This document shows positions 47,343-54,457 of a stretch of 58,330 nucleotides of DNA, in pieces; positions within the stretch are counted from its first letter, which is position 1, and each line of letters opens with the position of its first letter. The stretch is taken from contig JAHZKP010000075.1 in NCBI GenBank assembly GCA_022600345.1, positions 1 through 58,330 on the forward strand. The letters are read 5' to 3'. Both the position numbers and the translations under genes were made by a program. The notes under the pieces are model-generated. The model was not told where the DNA came from. It was given only the letters and a program-made list of their open reading frames with translations, and ran no database searches. The DNA is from Alphaproteobacteria bacterium. GTDB taxonomy: Bacteria; Pseudomonadota; Alphaproteobacteria; Rhizobiales; Hyphomicrobiaceae.

Positions 47343-47903
47343 ATGAAGCTGCTGCACCGTCTGTTTGATTTGCGCACCTTTGGAGCTTTGCTGCGGGGGC
47401 GCATGGATCGGGCTTGGTCCTGGATCACCGCGGCAATCCAGCGTTGCAGTTGCATGCCGGGGAGCGGTGCGCAAACAGCCCGGGGCCGCCGGGCATCGCC
47501 GGAGGCTGGTTTCACGCTTGTCGAACTTCTTGTCGTTATGGTCATCCTGGTGCTGCTGGCCGGACTCGTTGCTCCGCGCGTCATAAATTACCTTGGCAGT
47601 TCCCGCAGCAAGGCCGCGCAGGTCCAGATCGAGAGCCTGAAGACGAGCCTTGAGCTGTTCTACCTTGATGTCGGCCGTTACCCGTCGACGGCGGAGGGGC
47701 TCGATGGGCTGGTGGCGAAGCCGAGCGGCGTGTCGCGCTGGAGTGGTCCTTATCTGAACAAGCCGCAGGTGCCCAAGACACCCTGGGGACATGACTACAA
47801 TTATCGCTCTCCCGGTCAGCATGGCGCCTTCGATTTATATTCGTTGGGTCGTGATAACCAGGAAGGGGGCTCGGGTGAGGATGCCGACATCACCAGTTGG
47901 TGA
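47343..47903 (+). CDS. gspG: Type II secretion major pseudopilin GspG
   Basis: A 186-residue major pseudopilin. The prepilin site is Gly56/Phe57 in EAGFTLVELLVVMVILVLLAG with Glu5 present (E61), and the C-terminal GspG fold has YPSTAEGLDGLVAKP, TPWGHDYNY and SLGRDN. The leader is 56 residues from ATG 47343, which has AAAGG eight nt upstream; typical GspG leaders have about 6-12. Later Met codons (21, 38) would give 36 or 19. The leader is basic and contains two Cys. The stop lies 23 nt inside gspH. Confidence 0.92.
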   Translation: MKLLHRLFDLRTFGALLRGRMDRAWSWITAAIQRCSCMPGSGAQTARGRRASPEAGFTLVELLVVMVILVLLAGLVAPRVINYLGSSRSKAAQVQIESLKTSLELFYLDVGRYPSTAEGLDGLVAKPSGVSRWSGPYLNKPQVPKTPWGHDYNYRSPGQHGAFDLYSLGRDNQEGGSGEDADITSW

Positions 47904-48363
47904 GCGTTCCAGAAATCGGCGTCAGTTTGAAGCTGGCTTCAGCCTCATCGAGTTGTTGGCTGTTGTCGTCATCTTATCGATTGCAACGATGTCGGTGCTG
48001 TCCTGGCGCGGCAGCGGTTCGGCGCGTGTGTCGATCCAGGCAGAAGCCGCCCGCGTCGCCGTCCGGCTGCGGGAGGCGCGCGTCATGGCCATCCGCAACG
48101 GGCGCCCGACACTTGTTACGGTCGATACCGGCACGGGACGTATCGATGGGCCGACGGGTAGCGTGCTGATCGGGAGAGGCGGCAACACCGCGATCACCGC
48201 GACGACTGCGGCCAGCGAGCAGCAGTCTGGTCAACGGGTCGGTATTCGCTTCTTTCCCAACGGCAGTTCGTCGGGAGCCACACTGCGCTTTAGCCGGGGA
48301 CGGCACGGCGCCGAGGTGCGGGTCAATTGGTTGACAGGCCGGGTCTCGCTGACGGGGTCGTGA
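47881..48363 (+). CDS. gspH: Type II secretion minor pseudopilin GspH
   Basis: A 160-residue minor pseudopilin. The processing site is Gly19/Phe20 in FEAGFSLIELLAVVVILSIA, then a GspH C-terminal domain (RLREARVMAIRNGRPTLVTVD and the FFPNGSSSGATLRF block). ATG 47881 overlaps the end of gspG, so they are coupled; the ribosome site is weak (GAGG directly before the ATG). The leader is 19 residues, moderately long. The gene converges with gspC-like. Confidence 0.85.
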   Translation: MPTSPVGERSRNRRQFEAGFSLIELLAVVVILSIATMSVLSWRGSGSARVSIQAEAARVAVRLREARVMAIRNGRPTLVTVDTGTGRIDGPTGSVLIGRGGNTAITATTAASEQQSGQRVGIRFFPNGSSSGATLRFSRGRHGAEVRVNWLTGRVSLTGS

Positions 48364-48442
48364 AGCAAGACCCAGGTGGCCAGACAGTGCTGCAATCGTC
48401 AGGCCAGTCGCATTCGCAAATCGCGAAGCGGTTTTGCTCGCT

Positions 48443-49042
48443 CTATTTTGAAAAGAGGATCAATGGATAGTCCTCTCCGTTCTTGGAGACGACGACGCCT
48501 GTCGATGAAATGACCTCAAGGCGCCACCCATCGATCGTGTCCCCCTCCTTCAGGCGCTTGGGGGCGCTATTTCCATCTGGTGCAATCACGGCGATCCACT
48601 GATCTTGCGACGCCGCCAGACCTATCAGCCGGAGAGAGGGCGGGCCTTGCGGCGGGGGCGGTTCGGGCTCAGGGGGCCGGGCCTTGAAGATCACCTTGGC
48701 CACTGGCGGGCGTCGCGATTTTTCGAAAAGCGGGCGGGCTCTGGTGGCCTCTAATCGCGTCAGGGTCAGTTGGCTAATTGGATTGATGGAGGTATCGCCG
48801 CGGGGAGCACTCGCCCCTGGCTGCGGACTGGTGTCGACGGTGGCATGGGTTTCCTGGGAAGCATTGAAAGTCGCGGTGCGGCCGGCAGTGCGATCCATGT
48901 CTAAGCGCTTGGCGGTTGCCTGGTTGTTTTCGCCATGCGCGGCATCCTGGGTGGGGGAGGCAAGCCAACCCCGGTCCCAGGCAAATAAGATAGAGAGGCC
49001 TGCCATCAGGGCAACCAGGAAGGTCAGCCTCCGGTCGGTCAT
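48443..49042 (-). CDS. GspC/GspN-like type II secretion protein
   Basis: A 199-residue inner-membrane protein: one hydrophobic segment near residues 6-25, then a low-complexity periplasmic linker, then a homology region LTRLEATRARPLFEKSRRPP followed by SLRLIGLAASQDQWIAVIAPDG and LKEGDTIDGWRLEVIS. The latter is the HR domain through which GspC contacts the secretin. A PDZ domain is missing, so it is a short GspC or the so-called GspN of alphaproteobacteria. Its ATG overlaps the gspM TGA (ATGA). Confidence 0.8.
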   Translation of the reverse strand: MTDRRLTFLVALMAGLSILFAWDRGWLASPTQDAAHGENNQATAKRLDMDRTAGRTATFNASQETHATVDTSPQPGASAPRGDTSINPISQLTLTRLEATRARPLFEKSRRPPVAKVIFKARPPEPEPPPPQGPPSLRLIGLAASQDQWIAVIAPDGNSAPKRLKEGDTIDGWRLEVISSTGVVVSKNGEDYPLILFSK

Positions 49043-49635
49043 GAGCTTTGCTCCTCGTCCAGGTAGCCTTGAACGGTCAACCCGATCTGCAAGGTTTTCG
49101 TCTGCGGGTTTGGATCATTCGAGGCTGATTTCTTGGCGGCTCGATTGCTGGGGGCGACAGCAATCGACAACTGTTCGACAAACAAGATCGGCTCGCTCGT
49201 CTCAATGCTGTGGAGGAGAGCTTGAAGGTGCGCGATGGTACCGGTGAGTTCCAAACGAACGGCAATTAAGGCGAGGCCGTCGCTGCGAACGGGCTGCAAA
49301 CTTTGGGAGCTCTGGACCTCCAGTCCCAACCGTGCAGCAATGTTGAGAATGCGCTGCTGAAGTTCCGCGCCCGCGATGCCGTCGGTTGTTGCGCGCAGGA
49401 AGGCCCGGCGTGCGGCTTGCGGTGTCATGGCCGATAGTTGAGATCGGTTCAGGCTTCGCGTCTTTGCACGTTGGAGCCGCAAGACGTTTGCTTTCCCGGC
49501 AATTTCTTCCTCAAGCACTGGGTGCGCCAGGAACGGTGCGGCGGCAAATGCAGCCAGGAGCAATGAAAATACTGCAAGTAGAGCCAAGGGCACAAAAGCG
49601 GACTTGCGGTCGTCAGGGGGGCGGTCAACGGACAC
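49039..49635 (-). CDS. gspM: Type II secretion protein GspM (T2SSM_b type)
   Basis: A 198-residue bitopic protein with a short cytoplasmic N-terminus, a membrane helix (about 13-36) and a periplasmic ferredoxin-like domain resembling T2SSM_b (LELTGTIAHLQALLHSIETS, ILFVEQLSIA). GTG 49635 has a very good GGAGG six nt upstream and overlaps the gspL end by 11 bp. It pairs with GspL in the inner-membrane platform. Confidence 0.83.
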   Translation of the reverse strand: MSVDRPPDDRKSAFVPLALLAVFSLLLAAFAAAPFLAHPVLEEEIAGKANVLRLQRAKTRSLNRSQLSAMTPQAARRAFLRATTDGIAGAELQQRILNIAARLGLEVQSSQSLQPVRSDGLALIAVRLELTGTIAHLQALLHSIETSEPILFVEQLSIAVAPSNRAAKKSASNDPNPQTKTLQIGLTVQGYLDEEQSS

Positions 49636-50707
49636 GGTTCACCTCCAAGCCCGTGCGAGGTGCGATGGACGCCTTTGCCGAGAACGTCTTCAGGCCGGTG
49701 CCGGCTCTGACCAGCGGAGCGTCAAAGGCAACGTCGGCCAGTTCCGGCGCGGCCTCGAGAGCGCTGATGATTGCTGACGCGTTGCCTGACCGGCCGGCCA
49801 GGTAGACTGCACCTTGGCGCACTTCCAGCCGGTCGAGCCAACTGTCGTCGGGAAGTGCGCTGCTTACTGCATCCAGGACCGATACGACTGCCTGCTCGTT
49901 CTTGCGGCGGTCGATGACGAGGCGGGCGCGTTTGAGGAGTTCATCGCCCGTGGCATTGATGCTGGAGGTCTTGGCGTTGGCGCGGCGAACCTGGGCGATT
50001 GCCTGGTCAATCGATACGAGGCGTTGGTAGTCCTGGAAGAACAAATAGGCGCCGTATCCGGCGACGATGATGGTGGCAAACAGGGCTAAGGCAAGCCCGC
50101 GGCCTACTCGGTATCGGGCGCGAGAGATTCTGCTCTCTAGCGAACTGACGAACGAGATGGCGGAGGTGTCCTTGGTGGATGTTCCGCAATCTATAACGCC
50201 GGGGTCGGCGCCGAGTGCACGCGCCTGGCCTGTCAGCTCTGCTACATCTTCTCGATTTGTGACGGCGAGCTGCACTTTGAGTTGGCCGCGTTCACGATCC
50301 ACACTCATCAATCGCCAACCATACATGGCCTTGTCGATGGGCCAGGGTGCCTGGCGTTCGATCTGGTTTCGCAAGATCGCATCGATGAGGGTGCGCGCGG
50401 ATTCGGGCACCTCAATCGTGCTGACAACCGCAGAAGCGGGCAGCATGCGCAAGACAACTGCTTCCTTGGGTATCCGCTTGAGTTTTCGCCGGATTTTCCG
50501 GTCCAGCGTGTCGGGCTGACCGGGCTCGATGGTCGCGGCAAGAACGGGCTGAGAGCGGGGTCTCAGCCAAATGTCGATGCGATTACCTTCGTTGATCAGC
50601 ATGGCGCGCCAATCGGCTGGCCGATGCAAACCCGGCAGCAGCGCACGGGCAAGTCCTGCAAGCCACCACCCGCCTGCGGCGCGGATCTTTTCGTTCAGTC
50701 CTGGCAT
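49625..50707 (-). CDS. gspL: Type II secretion protein GspL
   Basis: A 360-residue protein with a cytoplasmic actin-like domain, one membrane helix (ALALFATIIVAGYGAYLFF) and a small periplasmic fernlike domain (VSVLDAVSSALPDDSWLDRLEV, typical of GspL/PilN). It recruits GspE to the membrane. ATG 50707 is the likely start, 25 nt past the gspK stop; GTG 50755 is possible too. Neither has a strong ribosome site. Confidence 0.82.
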   Translation of the reverse strand: MPGLNEKIRAAGGWWLAGLARALLPGLHRPADWRAMLINEGNRIDIWLRPRSQPVLAATIEPGQPDTLDRKIRRKLKRIPKEAVVLRMLPASAVVSTIEVPESARTLIDAILRNQIERQAPWPIDKAMYGWRLMSVDRERGQLKVQLAVTNREDVAELTGQARALGADPGVIDCGTSTKDTSAISFVSSLESRISRARYRVGRGLALALFATIIVAGYGAYLFFQDYQRLVSIDQAIAQVRRANAKTSSINATGDELLKRARLVIDRRKNEQAVVSVLDAVSSALPDDSWLDRLEVRQGAVYLAGRSGNASAIISALEAAPELADVAFDAPLVRAGTGLKTFSAKASIAPRTGLEVNRVR

Positions 50708-50732
50708 GCGCTGGAACGCCCGCTTTCCCGGT

Positions 50733-52010
50733 TCATTTGGTTTTTCCCCCGGCACGCCCTTGTTGCGATTGCCGGTCGGCTGATTGCTGGTGCTGGTCAA
50801 GCGACCAATCCTGCCACGACAACACTCGATAGGGGGCATTTTTGTCCAGTGAAGGGCCGATTATAGCTTGTGCTGCAAAACCGTTCAGGTCCGAATTGCC
50901 GGTCAAGCGCACCTTCACCGAGTAGGCCGGACCGTTGGTTAATTCGATAAAGTTTTCAAGGTTGGCGAGCATGGACAGCAGCGTCCGCCGTCCTGCCGCG
51001 CCCCGATCGCGCAGTTTCACGATTCTACGGGCATCTTCGGCGGTAATGCCCGGAATGGCCCGCAATACGGTTGGCGGGGCGCTCAATGCGTTGATGCGTC
51101 CGGATTTTGCGTGCACGGTTACGAAGGGTTGCAAGCGCTGAGCGAGGCGCGGCGTGACGTTAGCTAGTCCGAACAGTTCGGCTGTCGCCACGAAGTTTCC
51201 GGTTTTTGCTTCTTCCTCGAGGGCGTCGTCCCGGCCAAGTTCGTTGGCATCCGACGAATTTGCTGAACTCTTTTCCCGCCCGGGTTGATTGAACGTTGAT
51301 TGTTGGGAGGCCGCAGTTTGGGAACTTGCGCCTCTAGCGCCAGAGTTGCTGTCAGCCTTGCTTTTGGCGGTGCTTGTTGCGGAATCGGTTGTTTCCGAGC
51401 TTTCCGGCTCTGGGCGAAGAGAGTTCGCGGCCGGCCGTTTGGTCGTGGCCAAACCGGATTTCCGTCGTTCGAGAATACTTTTCAGCGCAAGTCGCACCTG
51501 CCTGGGATTATCAGCGACTTGCGCAAGGAGGCCTTCCAGGACAACTTCGCTGGCCAGATTGAGGTCGACGCGACCGTTTAAATCTTCGATCAAGATGACC
51601 AGCCGGCTGCCGGCAAAATCGACAGTGTGGGGTTCGCTGCCCGGCTCCCATCGGCTGAGCGGATCGGTCGACATCATCCGTGCTGCCGCAATCGCTATTC
51701 CCGCCTCCAGAATTCCTTCCGCGTTGGCGATAGCAAGTTCGTTGCGGGCTATGTGGGCGGAATTGCGCAATGAGGCATTGAAAGCGGAGACCAGCAGGGA
51801 AAGCGTGGCGACCGCGAGAAGGACAACGATCAAGATCAGACCGCTTTCGCGATTACCGTTCCGCACTGTCCTGCGCAGGCACTGGCGAGCGATGCGGTTG
51901 TGTGGGGCGGCAGTGGCAACGCGGCGGTTCTTGCGAATCGATAGACGTTCGAGAATTGCGGTCTCCAGTCTAGCGATCCTATTCGGGCTGCGGTTCGATG
52001 GGCTCGTCAT
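50733..52010 (-). CDS. gspK: Type II secretion minor pseudopilin GspK
   Basis: A 425-residue minor pseudopilin that caps the pseudopilus. The processing site is Gly57 in ESGLILIVVLLAVATLSLLV; it lacks Glu5, as is normal for GspK. The central large domain has IEDLNGRVDLNLASE, a Ser/Ala/Glu-rich low-complexity insert at about 190-265 and the helix-hairpin-helix-like INALSAPPTVLRAIPGI. ATG 52010 overlaps the gspJ TGA (ATGA), which firmly sets a 57-residue leader. Confidence 0.88.
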   Translation of the reverse strand: MTSPSNRSPNRIARLETAILERLSIRKNRRVATAAPHNRIARQCLRRTVRNGNRESGLILIVVLLAVATLSLLVSAFNASLRNSAHIARNELAIANAEGILEAGIAIAAARMMSTDPLSRWEPGSEPHTVDFAGSRLVILIEDLNGRVDLNLASEVVLEGLLAQVADNPRQVRLALKSILERRKSGLATTKRPAANSLRPEPESSETTDSATSTAKSKADSNSGARGASSQTAASQQSTFNQPGREKSSANSSDANELGRDDALEEEAKTGNFVATAELFGLANVTPRLAQRLQPFVTVHAKSGRINALSAPPTVLRAIPGITAEDARRIVKLRDRGAAGRRTLLSMLANLENFIELTNGPAYSVKVRLTGNSDLNGFAAQAIIGPSLDKNAPYRVLSWQDWSLDQHQQSADRQSQQGRAGGKTK

Positions 52011-52987
52011 TTCGGTCCTGCGCCTCCGGTGGAAGGCTGGGCGAGACTGCCTGGCGGCTCGATAGTCGGGGCTTGTGGATTTTCAGCCGTTCCTTGCGCA
52101 TTTTCACCGTTAGGTGGGATTGGCTGTTCGGCTTTCCGAACGGCTTCGGAGAGACGGTCGGGAAGCAGGCCGCCGGTTCGGACAGCGCACAACGGGGCCT
52201 CCAGGGCGACGCAGTCGCGTTCGCCATCTATACGCGGGCGCACGATGTAGTCTGGGATCACTGAGGCACCGGTACCATCACGGACGATCGCCAGCCTGAT
52301 CAGGCCGGGCAGTTCGTTACCTGTTTTGAACCGGCTGTGCCAGGCGATCCGGCCGTCCTGGTCCTGGCCATAGGACAGCCGGAAGGAATAGGGCCCCCTT
52401 ATCAATTCGACCTCGTCCCTCCATACGCTGCCCTTACAGCCGTCCTTGTAGGGGGCCCGCGTCCGGATGAGGGAACGCGTTGACGGGGTGCTGCGTACTT
52501 CCAGACGGATACAGTAGAGCCCGCTTCTGGTTGGGTAGGGAGGTGCCACAGTCACAAAGCGCATCTGAGAACGCGTGCCGCTGAAGACGTAGGACAGGCG
52601 GTCGTTTCGGACGTTGACGACCCGTTGCAAGCCGTTGAGATCGCGGCTTACAACATCTAGGGCGCGGGCAATCATGTCCTGATTTAATACCTTCGCGACG
52701 CTCCAATCCCAACCGCGGCCAATGAGACTGATGCTGCCTGCGATCGCGCTTATGACGATAGCGGCGATGGTCAGTGCGACGAGCATTTCGATGATCGTAA
52801 AACCGGCTTGGCATCGTGCTGATTGGCGCTCGTTTTCAAGCGTATTCGAGGCACGCGTCGGACTGGATGGCAACAGGCTCAACCGGACACCTAATCGCGG
52901 TCGTGCACAGGCGGTCTTGCGAGTTAAGCGATATGCCCTGGCCTGTTTTTTCGGTTCGAGCCGGCTCTTCAACGTTATCCGCGTCAT
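52007..52987 (-). CDS. gspJ: Type II secretion minor pseudopilin GspJ
   Basis: A 326-residue minor pseudopilin. The processing site is Gly62/Phe63 in CQAGFTIIEMLVALTIAAIV with Glu5 present. The GspJ body has a WDWSVAKVLNQDMIARALDVV helix and SYVFSGTRSQMRFVT. It ends in a Pro/Gly-rich tail of about 40 residues. Its ATG overlaps the gspI TGA (ATGA), so the 62-residue basic leader is well supported. Confidence 0.88.
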   Translation of the reverse strand: MTRITLKSRLEPKKQARAYRLTRKTACARPRLGVRLSLLPSSPTRASNTLENERQSARCQAGFTIIEMLVALTIAAIVISAIAGSISLIGRGWDWSVAKVLNQDMIARALDVVSRDLNGLQRVVNVRNDRLSYVFSGTRSQMRFVTVAPPYPTRSGLYCIRLEVRSTPSTRSLIRTRAPYKDGCKGSVWRDEVELIRGPYSFRLSYGQDQDGRIAWHSRFKTGNELPGLIRLAIVRDGTGASVIPDYIVRPRIDGERDCVALEAPLCAVRTGGLLPDRLSEAVRKAEQPIPPNGENAQGTAENPQAPTIEPPGSLAQPSTGGAGPK

Positions 52988-53598
52988 CGTCGCGAACCCA
53001 TGACCAGGGTGTCGAACCTGATTGAACGCCGGCCTGGAATGTCAACCACGGCGGTCACCTGATATAGCCGCCACCGATTTTCTTGCTCATCGGGCGATAG
53101 GCGCGCTGGTGCCGGCGTCACCTTCAGGGACCAATCGAGTACGCCCACTGTGCCCTTGCGATCAAGATCGGTTGTTGGGGCCAGGTAGGCGCCTTCGTTC
53201 AACAATGATCGTGCAAGGGTGCGTGCCTTTAGATGGTCGTCCATTGTGCGGACGAGATGCAGGCCGGAACTATAGGATTGGAACAGGGTGGTCAGGGACA
53301 ACGCCAGAATTGTCAATGCGACGAGGGCCTCGATGAGAGTGAAGCCGGAGTTCCTATCGGATCTTGGCCGCGGCTTTCGCGGACTTGGTTGGCGGGGGCA
53401 ACTGCTACTCGACGCTTCTTGATGAGCGCAGCCGGAGGCCGAGTGCTTAGAGCAGGTGGAGGCGGCGACGGCGTGGCCTTCCTGGATTGCCGGCGATGGC
53501 GCCCCAGGCCCGGAGTGCGCCACAAGCATCGGGTCTTCGAACTGAGGGTTCGGCGGTCGGAATGAATTGAGCTTCTCGGCGATCCACATATGCGTCAT
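52984..53598 (-). CDS. gspI: Type II secretion minor pseudopilin GspI
   Basis: A 204-residue minor pseudopilin. The processing site is Gly85/Phe86 in RNSGFTLIEALVALTILALS with Glu5 present, followed by the GspI body (QSYSSGLHLVRTMDDHLKARTLARSLLNE). The leader is 85 residues from ATG 53598 or 82 from ATG 53589, which has AGGA at a better spacing. It is rich in Ser, Pro, Cys and basic residues. A Met at residue 24 would still give 62. Its stop overlaps gspJ. Confidence 0.85.
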   Translation of the reverse strand: MTHMWIAEKLNSFRPPNPQFEDPMLVAHSGPGAPSPAIQEGHAVAASTCSKHSASGCAHQEASSSSCPRQPSPRKPRPRSDRNSGFTLIEALVALTILALSLTTLFQSYSSGLHLVRTMDDHLKARTLARSLLNEGAYLAPTTDLDRKGTVGVLDWSLKVTPAPARLSPDEQENRWRLYQVTAVVDIPGRRSIRFDTLVMGSRR

Positions 53599-53700
53599 TC
53601 CTACGCCGGTTTTGGAGTTGCGGGAGCGATGATCCGGTAAGCCGGTGTGAACTCACTTATGACCGTTGATGGTCGGCCCGCAGCGGTCCGATGTCGGATT

Positions 53701-54276
53701 TCAGCCGACTGAAAGCTGATTAATGAGCCAGATGACCCAGATCGCGGGCGCCAACGCTGCGCCGAATGGGAGGCGCAGATCGTAGGCAACCGGCTGGCGT
53801 GAGGGGATGATAAGCATCGCCGCGACGACTGCCAAGAGTCCAGCCGAGGCGACCAGCACGACCAGTGGCAGGTCTTGCCAACCGATCCAGGCGCCACCAG
53901 CGGCTGCGAGTTTTGCATCGCCCAATCCCATGCCTTCGCGGCCGCGCAGGTGGTAGTAGGCCTCGCGCAGCCCCCAGAATGCGGCAAAGCCGGCGGCAGC
54001 ACCTATCAGGTGGTCGGGATCGACAATCAGCGCGACGTGGGGGTTGATAAACTGACCGGAGGCAATGAGGCCGGCGGCAATTGCGGGCAGGCACAACACA
54101 TCAGGAACCACCAACGATTTCACGTCACTGACGGCGATGGACAGCATTGTCCAGCCGAGCCCGCAGGATATTGCGACCATCAGCGGGGTATCCAGGCTGC
54201 ACGACGCCAGAAGAATGCCCGCAGCAAGCAGCCAGGGGACCGTGTTTGAGAATGTTGGGAGGGTTGAGTTCACCAT
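53701..54276 (-). CDS. gspO: Short prepilin peptidase (A24, GspO type)
   Basis: A 191-residue membrane aspartyl peptidase that would cleave the pseudopilin leaders after glycine. The two catalytic aspartates are Asp51 in AVSDVKSLVVPD and Asp120 in the GMGLGDAKL motif. It has about six membrane segments and lacks the N-terminal Cys-rich/methyltransferase domain of full-length GspO, resembling CpaA/TadV in size. It lies at the head of the leftward O-I-J-K-L-M-C block; 102 nt separate it from gspI. Confidence 0.88.
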   Translation of the reverse strand: MVNSTLPTFSNTVPWLLAAGILLASCSLDTPLMVAISCGLGWTMLSIAVSDVKSLVVPDVLCLPAIAAGLIASGQFINPHVALIVDPDHLIGAAAGFAAFWGLREAYYHLRGREGMGLGDAKLAAAGGAWIGWQDLPLVVLVASAGLLAVVAAMLIIPSRQPVAYDLRLPFGAALAPAIWVIWLINQLSVG

Positions 54277-54395
54277 TTCAGCGAGGACTTCGGGAAAACG
54301 CGCGCTTCATTTGATGGATTTCGCTTATGTCCTTTTGGCTTTGCACTTTTGGAACGATTTCATCCAACTCAGACAGACTCTAAAGCATCGCCGCT

Positions 54396-54436
54396 AACAA
54401 GAAGCCGGGCACTGCTGTGCCCGGCTTCTTGTTTTT
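54396..54436. terminator. 17-bp hairpin beyond the S8 protease gene
   Basis: AACAAGAAGCCGGGCAC (54396-54412) pairs perfectly with GTGCCCGGCTTCTTGTT (54417-54433), tetraloop TGCT. It lies 22 nt after the protease stop on the leftward strand, where a terminator is expected. The U-tract (TTTTT, 54432-54436) is however on the + strand, so it best fits a rightward transcript or a bidirectional terminator. Confidence 0.75.
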
Positions 54437-54457
54437 CGCGTCTTGGCTCAATACCGA

